Origin: CAWAND01 sp963727915
Lineage (GTDB): Bacteria > Chloroflexota > Anaerolineae > Anaerolineales > E44-bin32
Assembly (NCBI GenBank): GCA_963727915.1
Contig: CAVSID010000001.1
Location: forward strand, 682,001 to 746,000
DNA: 64,000 nucleotides
Direction: 5' to 3'
Shown: positions 47,318 to 57,205 of the stretch, piece by piece
How positions within the stretch are numbered: position 1 is the stretch's first letter
Layout: the number at the start of each line of letters is the position of its first letter
Translations under genes and position numbers: made by a program
Notes under the pieces: model-generated
Told to the model about the DNA's origin: nothing
What the model saw: the letters and a program-made list of their open reading frames with translations, nothing else
The model's database searches: none

Positions 47318-48181
47318 CTGCCCGACTCCCGCATGAGGCTGCGCTTGGCTCGGTAGGCAGCCCGGAAAGCCATCACATCCAGCGGCTGCTCGGCCCCTTC
47401 CATCCCCAGTTGACGGGCCAGCCGCCCCACGGGCGGCATCCCTAGGCCGGTCGCCGCCATCAGATCGGGTTGGGTCAGCACGGCCTGGGTCTCCCCCCGC
47501 GCCACAAGCCTCCCAGCCTGCAAAATGGCACACTGCGGGATGTGATCGGCCACCAAGCGCACAGCGTGCGTGATCACGATCACCGTGCGTCCTGCGCGGG
47601 TGTAGTCGTCCAACCGCTCCATCAACTCGGCGACGCTCCGCCGGTCCAGCCCGCTTGTCGGTTCATCCAGGATCAGGGCCTGCGGCCGCATGGCCATCAC
47701 GGAGGCCAGCGCCACTTTGCGCCGCGTGCCGTGGCCAAGCATGGCTGGTGGGAGCTCCGCCTGGTCGGTAAGACCGAAGGCTTCCAGGCTCTCAACAACC
47801 CGGTCGGTAGACCTCGGCTTCCAACAACCCCAGATTGCGCGGCCCAAAGGCAATCTCTTCTCGGGTCGTCCCGGCAAAGATCTGGTGATCTGGGTTCTGG
47901 AATACGTACCCGATGCTTTGAGCCAACTCACCAATCGACAGCTCGGCCGCGTCTCGCCCATCGACCAACACCCGGCCGCCGCTTGGGCGCAACAGCCCGT
48001 TGAAGTGCTTGGCCAGAGTGGTCTTTCCGGCACCATTTTGGCCGAGGAGCGCCAGGTACTCGCCGCGTTCGATCCGCAGGTTGATGCCCGCAAGGGCCGG
48101 CGGACGCTCTGGATAGGAAAACGTCAGATCGACCGTCTCCAAACTGAGACCAGCCGCGCCACCGTCTTCAGCCGTTCCCAC
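47314..48181 (-). CDS. ecfA: ECF transporter ATP-binding protein (second, frameshifted)
   Basis: About 289 residues. GTG start at 48181 overlaps the first ATPase by 14 bp. Walker A LLGQNGAGKTTLAKHFNGLL, Q-loop YVFQNPDHQIFAGTTREEIA; after a break near 47805 the signature region LGHGTRRKVALASVMAMRPQ (atypical, no LSGGQ), Walker B ALILDEPTSGLDRRS and H-loop VIVITHAVRLVADH. Partner of the other EcfA in a heterodimer. Confidence 0.85.
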
Positions 48182-49032
48182 CTAAGTCCTCCTTCAGCCG
48201 CTGCACCGCCTCCACCATGCGCGTGAAGCCGAAGCGCGTGCCGAGGTCGTGATTGAGGCCAGCTGCAAGCTCGCTGAGTTGGGGTGGCGCCACGCCGAGT
48301 TGAAGCAGTCTGTCGGGGTCTCCCAGTATCGTGTCCGGTGGACCGTCCAACACCACTCGTCCGTCCGCCAACACGACCACGCGGTCCACCAATTCCGCCA
48401 GCCAATCGGCATCTTGCTCCGCCACAAAGATGGTGCTACCCGAAGTCTCGCACCAGCTCGGCCACCAGCGACCGAATTTCCCGCTTGCCTTGAGGGTCCA
48501 GGTGAGAAATCGGTTCGTCCAGAACCAGCACCTGGGGGGACATCGACAGGGCCGCGGCGATGGCCAACCTCTGTTTCTCGCCCCCCGACAGTTCGTAGGG
48601 GGAGCGCAGGCGATCGTCGTTCAGGCCGACCGTGTCCAGTGCCCAGGTGACACGGTCCTCGATTTCATCAGGCGCCAGGCCCATGTTTTCTGGGCCGAAG
48701 GCCACTTCTTCTTCGACCGTCAGGCCAAAGAGCTGGCTCTCGGAATCCTGGAACACCACTCCAACCCCCTGAGCGAGATCGGCCACGGGTGTCGATCTGG
48801 CATCCCTCCCTAGCACATGAACCTGCCCGCGCACAATCCCGCCGGTTAGCTGAGGCACAATGCCCACAATTGCCTGGCACAGAGTCGACTTGCCGACCCC
48901 AGTTGGGCCCATGACGCCGATGCACGTCCCCGCTTCCACAGCCAAGTCCACGCCGCGCAGCACCCAGTGTGGTTCGTCTTGGCCTAGCGGGGGATAGGCA
49001 TAGTGGAAGTTCTGGATGTCGATGATTGGCAT
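48168..49032 (-). CDS. ecfA: ECF transporter ATP-binding protein (first, one frameshift)
   Basis: About 288 residues from ATG at 49032 (an upstream ATG at 49059 is less likely). Walker A GVMGPTGVGKSTLCQAIVGI, Q-loop VVFQDSESQLFGLTVEEEVA, signature PYELSGGEKQRLAIAAALSM and Walker B VLVLDEPISHLDPQGKREI. A break near 48437 leads to VAEQDADWLAELVDRVVVLA and DGRVVLDGPPDTILGDP, the usual C-terminal tail. Drives transport with the other ATPase, EcfT and the S component. Confidence 0.86.
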
Positions 49033-49092
49033 CGAATGGACGTTCCGATCGGTTGACACGGCCGCCTGATCTGATCCGGCCGCCGGATTGGC

Positions 49093-49632
49093 TCAGTCCT
49101 GTGGCGCGTCCTGTTCTTCGAAGGCGACATCCGCCATCAGCACGTCCAACTGAGGGTAGGCGCGTTTCACAAGTTGGTACAGGATCAACCCAAACACGCC
49201 GAGCGAGACCTGTAGAATGTTGATCGGCACCTCGGCGGCGGCCGCCGCCGGGCCGTACTGATAGATCGTGGCCTCGCCGACATAGTAGAGAGCCACCAGC
49301 GCCAGGCCCCCCAGGACCCACCCCAGCCCCTTCAGACGCCAACTTCTGCGCCACCCCAACCATCCCACCAACAAGCCAAAGCTGCCGTGCGCCAGCAGGG
49401 TGAGAGGGGCGAAGGTCCCGTAACCGAGCATCAAATCGGAAAGGGCTGCCCCGACGCCGGATGCCACAGCGCCCACCACCGGGCCAAACGCCACCGCCAC
49501 AAAGACTTCAGCCACAGCGCCAGGGTGTGTGTAACCTCCCGTAATCGGGATGGGGATCGGCACGCTGTACACGACCGCCGCCACCAGGGCGATGCTCACC
49601 GCCACAACGCTGATCAACCGTGCTCTCATCAA
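49093..49632 (-). CDS. ECF transporter substrate-binding S component
   Basis: 179 residues, about five or six hydrophobic segments. First helix ISVVAVSIALVAAVVYSVPI, then IPITGGYTHPGAVAEVFVAV and GPVVGAVASGVGAALSDLML, the pattern of S components for hydroxymethylpyrimidine or thiamine-type ligands. The GGYTHPGAV loop is where ligand binds in that group. First gene of the S-A-A-T operon. Substrate is uncertain; no riboswitch was recognised upstream. Confidence 0.75.
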   Translation of the reverse strand: MMRARLISVVAVSIALVAAVVYSVPIPIPITGGYTHPGAVAEVFVAVAFGPVVGAVASGVGAALSDLMLGYGTFAPLTLLAHGSFGLLVGWLGWRRSWRLKGLGWVLGGLALVALYYVGEATIYQYGPAAAAAEVPINILQVSLGVFGLILYQLVKRAYPQLDVLMADVAFEEQDAPQD

Positions 49633-49881
49633 CCGCCTCCTCCTCCCGGGCCCCGCTTCTCGCCCCGCCCTTGACCTTCAACACCGCAAGCTTCTATTCT
49701 ACGTCTTAGTCAGCCGCCTCGCCGTATCGGGTTTGCCCCCGTTGTCATCTGTCATGCCTGCAATGGCTGGCGCCTTGGGTGCATGGTAGAATCGGTCCGA
49801 ACTCTATTTGCCAGCCGCGCGCGCTGCGCCCCGACTGGGGCCAACCCAACGGCGCCGACGGCACGGAATCACGCGGAGTGC
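49633..49881. other. Divergent intergenic region without recognised RNA element
   Basis: About 250 bp between the S component start (minus) and the GNAT start (plus). It should hold both promoters; a TAGAAT -10-like hexamer for the plus gene is near 49787. The minus-strand leader is GC-rich and may be structured, but no thiamine, cobalamin or other riboswitch core was recognised. Confidence 0.35.
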
Positions 49882-50868
49882 ATGGTCGATTCTACCCAAG
49901 TAAGGCCGTTTGATTGGCGAGATCTTCCCCTGCTTCATCGGATCCGTCACGATGGTTTGTGCTTCCATTCACAAGTGGCCTTCACCCGCGGACCGCAACC
50001 GCTCCAAAACGCCTTGCTCGACAGTCTCACCCCCGGCCGCAGCGAGTGCACCATCGTGGTGCGGGACCCGGATGACGGAACCCCAGATCTGATCGGCCAG
50101 GTTAGCCACCCCTACCAGGCGCGGGTCGCTCGCCTCACCTTCGTCGGTCCTGCGGGGGCGCTGCAGACCGATGGCGGTACGCGTTTGCTGGAGGCCTTGG
50201 CCCGCTCGGTCGGCCGACGAGGCGCCTACAACTTGGTGGCCGAGGCCGACGAACACAGCCCGGCATTCGAAAGCCTGCGCCAGGCCGGCTTCGCCATCTA
50301 CGCCCGCCAGCGCGTCTGGCGGTGTCTGCCCGAGGTCTTGCCTGCCTCACCACCGGACCAGACCGTCTGGGAACTCGAACGCGACGCCGACCAGGCAGCC
50401 ATCGCCGGCCTGTATCAGAACCTCGTCCCAGCCCTGGTGCAACAGGTCGAGCCGGATCCCGTCGGCGCCCGCAAGGGCCTGGTCTTCTACCAAGATGGCG
50501 AACTCCTCGGGTACGCCGACATCGACCAAGGGCCAACTGGGGGTCTGGCTACATCCTTTCATCCACCCCGCCATTGAAGAATCGGAGGCCATGATCCTAG
50601 GGCTGTCTGCACGCAGTCGGCGGACGACGACCGGCCGGTTTTCCTGTGCGTACGGTCCTATCAAGGTTGGATGAACGCCAAACTGAGCCGGATGGGTATC
50701 GACCAGTGCACCGACCAGGCGGTCATGGTGAAGCGCCTGGCGGCCCGCATTCGACGCCCCTCGCATTCAACCATCTCCGCTTTCGAGGGGACGCATCCCG
50801 AACCGACGGCGCCCTATGCGCCCGTCGTCGAGCATCGTCATCCTCCATACCCCAAAGAGAACCCATGA
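49882..50868 (+). CDS. GNAT-family N-acetyltransferase (frameshifted)
   Basis: About 328 residues. ATG at 49882. The first half reads VRPFDWRDLPLLHRIRHDGL, LIGQVSHPYQARVARLTFVG and GTRLLEALARSVGRRGAYNL, a GNAT motif A region, then AEADEHSPAFESLRQAGFAI. After breaks near 50545 and 50625 the end reads HPFIHPAIEESEAMILGLSA, FLCVRSYQGWMNAKLSRMGI and VVEHRHPPYPKENP. Possibly a tandem GNAT. Substrate unknown. Stop overlaps the following gene by ATGA. Confidence 0.65.
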
Positions 50869-52461
50869 CCGGACGCCGCATCACCGACGATCTCGAGGCC
50901 ATGCTGGGCGTTTTGCCCGGCGACATCACCCAGAAGCTGCGTGCCAATCGCCCGCCAAGACGAGCTGCTGGAGGTGATCCTCGACCTGGGACGTGTGCCT
51001 ACGGCCCGCTACACGGACGGCGAGGTCGTGTTATCGGAAAATGAGGTCACCCACGAGGACATCGACTACGTCGTGCTCAGAATCGGCGAATTCGACGCCG
51101 ACAACCGGGCCGGGATGGAGCGCACCCTGCACCGGATCTCGGCCATCCGCAACCGACACGGCCGCATCGTCGGGCTCACATGCCGGGTGGGACGGGCCGT
51201 CTACGGCACGATCGATATCATCCAGGACATTATCTCCAACGGCCAGAGCGTGCTCTTGCTCGGCCGCCCGGGCGTGGGCAAGACGACAATGCTGCGCGAA
51301 GCGGCCCGGATCCTGGCCGATGACAAACGGGTGGTGATCGTCGATACGTCCAATGAAATCGCCGGCGACGGCGACGTGCCTCACCCGGCGATCGGCCGGG
51401 CCCGCCGCATGCAGGTGCGCGAGCCCAGCCTGCAGCACGAGGTCATGATCGAGGCGGTCGAAAACCACAATCCGGAAGTGATCGTCATCGACGAGATCGG
51501 GCGAGAACTGGAAGCCATCGCCGCCCGTACGATCGCAGAACGGGGCGTGCAGTTGATCGGCACCGCCCATGGCAATACCCTCGAGAATCTGCTGCTCAAT
51601 CCCACCCTCTCCGACCTGGTAGGCGGAATCGAGTCCGTCACTTTGTCCGATGAGGAGGCCCGTCGCAGGGGGACCCAGAAGACGGTTCTCGAGCGTCGTG
51701 CCGCCCCGACGTTTGACGTCCTGATCGAGATTCAGGCTCGCGAGCAACTGGCGGTGCATCACGACGTCGCATCGGCCGTGGATGCCATGCTGCGTGGCCG
51801 GCCCCAGGAAGCCGAGCTTCGTTCCCGCTCTCCGGAAGGCGAAATACAGATCCATACCCCCGCTTCCCCTCCACTCTCGCATCGCCCGGGGCAGGTAGGC
51901 TACCGGCGGCAGGCTGCCTTCCCGTCCGCACCAACCAACGGCGGCGAGGGGACGGTGCCCTTCGCGCCCACGCCGCCCAGGATGCCGGGCTCGTCACTGT
52001 CTTCGGCCAAGATCTATGCCTACGGTGTGGCCCGCAACCGGCTGCGCACCGCCGCCAAACGGCTCGGTGTGCCAGCCAACTTAGTGGACAACCTGAGTGA
52101 TGCGGAGGCCATGGTCACCCTGCGCTCCTACTACCGCCGGCGGCTCAAGGTGATTGCCGACGCCGAAGCTCGCCGCATTCCTGTCTACGTGCTGCGCTCG
52201 AACACCAGCGGGCAGATGGAGAGCTTCCTCACGGACTTGTTCAACCTGCACAGCATGTCGGAGGATCCTTCCTTGCAGCAGGCCATGAGCGAGACACAGG
52301 ATGCCATCCAGGCCGTTCTCAACGGGGCGCGCTCGGTCGACCTAAACCCGGCGTCCTCCTACGTCCGCCGCCTCCAGCATCAGATGGCGCGCCAAGCCAA
52401 TCTGATCTCCCACTCGTATGGCAAGGAACCCCGCCGCAGGGTCAGGATCTTCCGCGAGTGA
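50865..52461 (+). CDS. R3H-domain AAA ATPase, Ycf45-like (one frameshift)
   Basis: About 531 residues. ATG at 50865 gives MTGRRITDDLEAMLGVLPGD; a break near 50950 leads to the long frame. Walker A SVLLLGRPGVGKTTMLREAA, Walker B NPEVIVIDEIGRELEAIAAR, then QLIGTAHGNTLENLLLNPTL. This layout is shared with Ycf45 and SpoIIIAA-type ATPases. The C-terminus PASSYVRRLQHQMARQANLI and SYGKEPRRRVRIF is an R3H single-stranded nucleic-acid binding domain. Its role in bacteria is not settled. Next to tmk. Confidence 0.85.
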
Positions 52462-53102
52462 GCCTGTTCATCACGCTTGAGGGGCCGGACGGCTGCGGCA
52501 AGACGGTCCAGTCGAAGCGGCTGGCTGATTACCTGCTCTCGCAGGGCCTTGAGGTGTTAATGACGCGCGAACCGGGCGGCACAGAGATCGGTGACCAGAT
52601 CCGCCAGGTGATCATGTCGCTCGAGAACCGCCAGATGGACCCGCGCACCGAGTTCCTGCTCTTCAGCGCCTCGCGGGCGCAGTTGGTCAAGGAAGTCATC
52701 CGGCCCCACCTCGAATCGGGTGGGGTGGTCGTTTCGGATCGCTTCTACGATTCGTCCTTCGCTTACCAGGGCTACGGACACGGTCTGTCTCTCGCCGAGC
52801 TGAGGGCCATCACGGCCTTTGCGACAGGCGGGCTCGTGCCTGACCTGACCCTGCTGATTGATCTCCCGGCCGAAGCCGGACTGGCGCGCCGGAAGTCGGG
52901 CGGGCACTGGAACCGAATGGACGCCTACGATCTCCAGTTTCACCAGCGGGTGCGGGCCGCCTATCGTGAAATGGCCCAGGGCGAGCCAGCCCGCTGGCGC
53001 ACGGTTGACGGTGATCGAAGCCCGGATACCGTCCAGGCCGATCTTCGGGCCGCCGTGGAGGCTTTCGTCGCCGAGCGATCCACCTCGTCACCACCCCCTT
53101 GA
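52458..53102 (+). CDS. tmk: Thymidylate kinase
   Basis: 214 residues. Phosphorylates dTMP. P-loop FITLEGPDGCGKTVQSKRLA, DR[YF]-type motif VVVSDRFYDSSFAYQGYGHG, the REPGGTEIGDQIRQ substrate loop and LTLLIDLPAEAGLARRKSGG LID region. GTG at 52458 overlaps the preceding stop. Frame intact. Confidence 0.94.
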   Translation: MSLFITLEGPDGCGKTVQSKRLADYLLSQGLEVLMTREPGGTEIGDQIRQVIMSLENRQMDPRTEFLLFSASRAQLVKEVIRPHLESGGVVVSDRFYDSSFAYQGYGHGLSLAELRAITAFATGGLVPDLTLLIDLPAEAGLARRKSGGHWNRMDAYDLQFHQRVRAAYREMAQGEPARWRTVDGDRSPDTVQADLRAAVEAFVAERSTSSPPP

Positions 53103-53207
53103 CGCGTGTGCTAAGCTAATCTCGATACGTGCGGAACGCCGACCGCCAGATAACTCGCCAACCCGATTTCATCCACCTCTAGCCTCGGCCCCAAACAGGA
53201 GCAAAGC

Positions 53208-54071
53208 GTGTCCTCATTTCGTCATTCCGCCGTCGGTATGACGGCAATCCTCGTATTCTCGGTTTTGGCCTGCAACCTGGGACCGCTGGCCGTCGATCCC
53301 AACGCCGCCTCAACCGCCGTGGCCGGAACGGTCGCCGCCGGGCAGACATCGACGGCGGCTGTGCTCTCGGCGGCCGCCACCCTGGCGGCATCGGCCATCC
53401 CACCGACCCCGGTCGCCAGCGACACGCCTGAATTCACGCCGACGCCGAGCGAGACCGCTACGCCGGAACCCACCGCCACCCCCGAAGCCACGGCCACGCC
53501 TTCCGTCCCCATGGCCTCGTTGACCCAGAACACCAACTGCCGGGGCGGCCCTCTGGCGGTCTACGACTTGATCCGCACTTTTCTCACCGGTGAAGCCGCC
53601 CAAATCACCGGCAAAGACGCCGCCGGCGACTACTGGTACGTCACCGACCCCGGCCAGCCAGGCAAAGACTGCTGGCTGTGGGGAAGGTACGTGACCGTCA
53701 GCGGCGACACATCGAACGTCCCCGTCTTCACCCCGCCACCCACGCCCACGCCGGCTTACATCTGGACCGCGGACTGGACCGTGTGGGTGAATGGCAACCC
53801 GGGAGACATGAGTCTCAAGCAATCAGGCGGATCCGTCACCGGCAAGCTGACTCTGGGCCCGAATTCTTACGACATCAGCGGCTCGACCAGCGAAGGGGGG
53901 CGTTCCCTCTCGGGCAAGGTATCGCCAACCACCCCCCAGATCTCGATTGCCTTCCGCATGACATCCAGCATGGACCAATTCTCGGGCCATTACGGCTCGG
54001 GTGGCCCAACTTACCCCTGGTGCGGGGCCCGCAACGGCGCCGGTCAGCCATCACCCTGCCAGGGCCCTTAG
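53208..54071 (+). CDS. Secreted lipoprotein with SH3-like domain
   Basis: 287 residues. Signal GMTAILVFSVLAC with lipobox Cys, then a long Ala/Thr-rich helical stretch and Thr/Pro/Glu-rich linker (TPEFTPTPSETATPEPTATP). A bacterial SH3-like module follows (LTQNTNCRGGPLAVYDLIRT, CWLWGRYVTVSG), then a beta domain (DMSLKQSGGSVTGKLTLGPN and YPWCGARNGAG). Extracellular; probably binds the cell wall. Start GTG at 53208. Frame intact. Confidence 0.75.
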   Translation: MSSFRHSAVGMTAILVFSVLACNLGPLAVDPNAASTAVAGTVAAGQTSTAAVLSAAATLAASAIPPTPVASDTPEFTPTPSETATPEPTATPEATATPSVPMASLTQNTNCRGGPLAVYDLIRTFLTGEAAQITGKDAAGDYWYVTDPGQPGKDCWLWGRYVTVSGDTSNVPVFTPPPTPTPAYIWTADWTVWVNGNPGDMSLKQSGGSVTGKLTLGPNSYDISGSTSEGGRSLSGKVSPTTPQISIAFRMTSSMDQFSGHYGSGGPTYPWCGARNGAGQPSPCQGP

Positions 54072-54148
54072 CCGGCCTTCTTGCCACAAAGGGCACCGCA
54101 GCCCACGCTCAATGATCTCAAAGCGCTCGCGCACGCGGGGCGCTCTAT

Positions 54149-54166
54149 TTGTGACAGAACTCACAA
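54149..54166. promoter_or_regulatory. Rex/CRP-type palindrome (imperfect)
   Basis: TTGTGACAGAACTCACAA, 12 of 14 positions of TTGTGAA-N4-TTCACAA and a full match to TGTGA-N6-TCACA. It lies between convergent genes (lipoprotein and FmdB-type protein), so a promoter role is not obvious. Confidence 0.4.
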
Positions 54167-54182
54167 TTGGGCGGGGCAGGGA

Positions 54183-54566
54183 TCAGAAATCCAGATCGTC
54201 GGCCCCACCGCCCAAATCGGGCATGCTCTGCTCGATCTCGTCCGGGCTCTGCCCGGACTCCAGCCGGTCGACAACCTCATCGAATTCCGGCGGCACGTCC
54301 TCCCCCATCTCCTGGCCCATCTTGCGCATCATGCGCGCCATCGATTTGGGGTCGTTCTCGTCGATGTCCCCCCAGGCCGAAGGATCCGATAGGTCATCCA
54401 GCCGGGATTCCTCAGACTTGGCGATCCGCACGCGGTTGATCAGGCGCTTGAGATCGTGCCCGCCGCAGCTGGGGCAGGCCACGTCCACTTCGCCGTATTC
54501 CTCATAGGTTTGATAGATGCTGACGCGCTTCCTGCAATCGCGGCACCCATAATCGTACGTCGGCAT
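54183..54566 (-). CDS. FmdB-type zinc-ribbon protein
   Basis: 127 residues from ATG at 54566. N-terminal zinc ribbon with two CxxC knuckles: YGCRDCRKRVSIYQTYEEYG and CPSCGGHDLKRLINRVRI, the FmdB regulatory-protein signature. The C-terminal half is acidic and helical (SMARMMRKMGQEMGEDV, PEFDEVVDRLESGQSPDEIE). Probably a regulatory or metal-binding protein. Divergent from gmk. Frame intact. Confidence 0.85.
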   Translation of the reverse strand: MPTYDYGCRDCRKRVSIYQTYEEYGEVDVACPSCGGHDLKRLINRVRIAKSEESRLDDLSDPSAWGDIDENDPKSMARMMRKMGQEMGEDVPPEFDEVVDRLESGQSPDEIEQSMPDLGGGADDLDF

Positions 54567-54617
54567 GGTCACCTCCCGCGAATGCATTATACTGACCGGC
54601 GCAGGAGGCTTCAAAGC

Positions 54618-55235
54618 GTGCAGCCCGACCTCGTAGAAGAACAGCGCCAACCGCTCCTGATCGTCATCTCCGGGCCATCCGGCGTTGGCAAAGACAGCGT
54701 CCTTCAACGCATGAAGGAGCGGGATCTTCCCTTCCACTTCGTGGTTACCGCCACGACCCGACCTCAGCGGCCGGGGGAGGTGGACGGCGTCGACTATTAC
54801 TTTGTTACTCACGACGAATTCGCCGAGATGATCGAGCAGGGCGAACTCCTCGAATACGCTATTGTCTACAACGACTACAAAGGCATCCCCAAGGGCCAGG
54901 TCCGGGAGGCTCTGGCCAGCGGCCGGGATGTGATGATGCGCATCGATGTCCAGGGCGCCGAGACGATCCGCGAGCTGTGCCCGGACGCGCTCTTGATCTT
55001 CCTCTCAACTCGGTCCGAGGACGAGCTGGTCAGCCGGCTGGAGGCCCGCAAGACGGAAACCCCGGAAGGGCTCAAGCTGCGCATCGCCACCGCTCGGCAG
55101 GAACTGAAGCGAGTGGGGATGTTTGACTACTACGTGATCAACGCCGATCACCGCCTGGACGAGACGGTCGACATCATTCTTTCAATTATTGACGCCGAAC
55201 ACCACCGAACGCAGCCACGCAAGGTCACACTTTGA
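54618..55235 (+). CDS. gmk: Guanylate kinase
   Basis: 205 residues. Phosphorylates GMP. P-loop LLIVISGPSGVGKDSVLQRM, GMP-binding VTATTRPQRPGEVDGVDYYF and YNDYKGIPKGQVREALASGR, and the LID LIFLSTRSEDELVSRLEARK. GTG at 54618 is chosen because AGGAGG precedes it by nine bases and TATACT (54588-54593) provides a -10. Frame intact. Confidence 0.94.
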   Translation: MQPDLVEEQRQPLLIVISGPSGVGKDSVLQRMKERDLPFHFVVTATTRPQRPGEVDGVDYYFVTHDEFAEMIEQGELLEYAIVYNDYKGIPKGQVREALASGRDVMMRIDVQGAETIRELCPDALLIFLSTRSEDELVSRLEARKTETPEGLKLRIATARQELKRVGMFDYYVINADHRLDETVDIILSIIDAEHHRTQPRKVTL

Positions 55236-56026
55236 ACCCAAACCAGACGGACCAGCCACAAACAGAGGCCGATCAGCCCCCACCGCCTGAACCACCGCCA
55301 TCCCAGATGCGGATGCTCCGGGCCCGAATGGCGTCCGCCCCGGGCACCTTCGCCATCATCGGCTTCACGACCGTCGTCTTCATTCTTCAGAGCGCCTCCA
55401 ATGTCCTGCTGGGCGGCGACCTGCTCTTGGCCTTGGGGGCCAAGGTCAACTCGGCCATCCTGGCCGGCCAGATCTGGCGGCTGGTGACACCGATCTTCCT
55501 GCACATCGGCATCCTGCACATCGGCGTCAACATGTATTCGCTATACATCGTCGGGCCGCCCGTTGAGCGCCTGTTCGGCCTGCCGCGCATGCTTTGGATC
55601 TACCTGCTCTCGGGTATCGCCGGCGTGGCTTTCAGCCTGGCTTTCTCCAGCGTCCCGTCGGCGGGTGCATCGGGGGCGATCTTCGGTCTGCTGGGGGCAC
55701 TGGGCGGCTTCCTGTTCCTCCACCGGAGCCTGTTTGGGCGCGCCGGCAGCCTGCAGTTGCGCCAGATCGTGCTCGTGGCCGTGCTCAACCTGGCTATTGG
55801 ACTTTCTCCGGGCATCGATAATTGGGGCCACTTGGGCGGCCTGCTGGCCGGTCTGGCTTTGGCCTACGTCATCGGCCCGCGCTTTGAAGCCGCCATGATC
55901 TCCTTCGGGCAGCCGCACTGGACCGACCGGCGCGCCTGGGATCAGGTCTGGCAGCGCACCCTGGCCTCCGCCGCCGTCGTGCTCCTGCTGTGCCTGGCGG
56001 CTGCCCACAGCCCCTTCAATGGTTAA
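55232..56026 (+). CDS. Rhomboid-family intramembrane serine protease
   Basis: 264 residues, six hydrophobic segments. Catalytic Ser in the GASGAIFGLLGALGGFL segment and catalytic His in IDNWGHLGGLLAGLALAYVI. A long Pro/Gln-rich cytosolic N-terminus precedes the first helix. TTG at 55232 overlaps the gmk stop; the internal ATGs near residues 26-33 are alternative starts. Cleaves transmembrane substrates; target unknown. Frame intact. Confidence 0.92.
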   Translation: MNPNQTDQPQTEADQPPPPEPPPSQMRMLRARMASAPGTFAIIGFTTVVFILQSASNVLLGGDLLLALGAKVNSAILAGQIWRLVTPIFLHIGILHIGVNMYSLYIVGPPVERLFGLPRMLWIYLLSGIAGVAFSLAFSSVPSAGASGAIFGLLGALGGFLFLHRSLFGRAGSLQLRQIVLVAVLNLAIGLSPGIDNWGHLGGLLAGLALAYVIGPRFEAAMISFGQPHWTDRRAWDQVWQRTLASAAVVLLLCLAAAHSPFNG

Positions 56027-56049
56027 CAACTTGCCGCGCAGGCGCCTGA

Positions 56050-56078
56050 TTGACACCCCGGTGGCCGCTTTTTATAAT
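56050..56078 (+). promoter_or_regulatory. Consensus promoter upstream of the ferredoxin-NADP reductase gene
   Basis: TTGACA (56050-56055) and TATAAT (56073-56078), spaced exactly 17 bp, 45 bp before the start codon. No LexA-type palindrome in the spacer, unlike the promoter at 8825. Confidence 0.75.
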
Positions 56079-56122
56079 GCCGAAGACTGACTAACCCCAC
56101 GCAGGAGACGACCGCTCTCATC

Positions 56123-57190
56123 ATGTCATCGTCCGAAGATCCTGAGGTATTCGACATCATCATCGTCGGCGCCGGCCCGACCGGCCTGTTCGGCGCCTTC
56201 TACGCCGGGATGCGTGGCATGCGCTGCAAGATTATGGACGCGCTGCCCCAGCCGGGCGGCCAGATCACGGCCCTCTATCCAGAGAAATTCATCTTCGACA
56301 CCCCGGGGTTCTTTTCCATCAACGGCCGGGACCTGGTGGCCAACCTGGTCAAACAGACCAAGCGCTGGGACACGGTGATGGCCCTCGGCCAGCAGGCCCA
56401 GAGGTTGTCCCAGGTGCCGCTGCCCGGCGGGCAGTCGGGGGAGACCTGCTGGGCCATCACCAGCGATACGGCGACACATCTCGCCAAGGCGGTCCTGGTC
56501 GCCGCCGGGATCGGCGCCTTTCGGCCCGTGAAACTCGACAGCGAGTCGGTTGATCGTTTCGAGGGTCGAGGGGTCGAGTACTTCGTCACCGATCTGGAGG
56601 TCTACCGGGACAAACGAATCTTGATTGTCGGCGGCGGCGACAGCGCCGTGGACTGGGCGCTGGCCACCGAGCCGTTGGCCGAATCCGTCACCTTGATCCA
56701 CCGGCGGGAAGGCTTCCGCGCCCATCAGGCGTCGGTGAACAAGATGAATGCTTCCAGTGTGGATGTCAAGACCTTCTACGAGTTGCGCGAACTGCAGGGG
56801 GAAGATCAGCTCGAACGCGCCGTAATCTTCGACAACCGCACGAACGTGGACGAGACGATCGACATCGATGCCGTGATCCTGGCTCTGGGCTTCAAGGCAG
56901 ATCTGGGCCCGATCCGCGAATGGGGGATCGAGACCATCGGCCGCCGCTACATCCGGGTCAACAACCACATGGAGACCAATTTGACCGGCGTGTTCGCCGC
57001 CGGAGATCTGGCGCTGCAGGATGGTCTCGATCCTCTCAACCTGATTGTCATGGGGTACGCGCAGGCGACGGTGGCCGTCAATTACGCGTTCACCTACGTC
57101 AACCCTGGGGCCAAGGTGTTCCCCGGCCACTCCAGCGAGAAGATGGCCGGCGAGGAGACCCCCTCGTCCGCAAGCGCTTCCTCCGACTGA
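56123..57190 (+). CDS. Ferredoxin-NADP reductase, thioredoxin-reductase-like
   Basis: 355 residues. FAD motif FDIIIVGAGPTGLFGAFYAG, NADP motif ILIVGGGDSAVDWALATEPL, and LTGVFAAGDLALQDGLDPLN for the second FAD motif. The CxxC of true thioredoxin reductases is absent, and the TrxR-like fold without it marks the Bacillus YumC/Chlorobium-type FNR group, which passes electrons between NADPH and ferredoxin. Consensus promoter upstream. Frame intact. Confidence 0.9.
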   Translation: MSSSEDPEVFDIIIVGAGPTGLFGAFYAGMRGMRCKIMDALPQPGGQITALYPEKFIFDTPGFFSINGRDLVANLVKQTKRWDTVMALGQQAQRLSQVPLPGGQSGETCWAITSDTATHLAKAVLVAAGIGAFRPVKLDSESVDRFEGRGVEYFVTDLEVYRDKRILIVGGGDSAVDWALATEPLAESVTLIHRREGFRAHQASVNKMNASSVDVKTFYELRELQGEDQLERAVIFDNRTNVDETIDIDAVILALGFKADLGPIREWGIETIGRRYIRVNNHMETNLTGVFAAGDLALQDGLDPLNLIVMGYAQATVAVNYAFTYVNPGAKVFPGHSSEKMAGEETPSSASASSD

Positions 57191-57205
57191 GGCTGCAGGT
57201 CGCCC

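Noticed and set aside
49633..49790. Possible riboswitch before the ECF S component
   Set aside because: No conserved core of a known riboswitch class was recognised; kept only as an unassigned spacer.
56126..57130. Minus-strand open frame of 334 codons opposite the FNR gene
   Set aside because: Antisense shadow of a clearly assigned flavoprotein.
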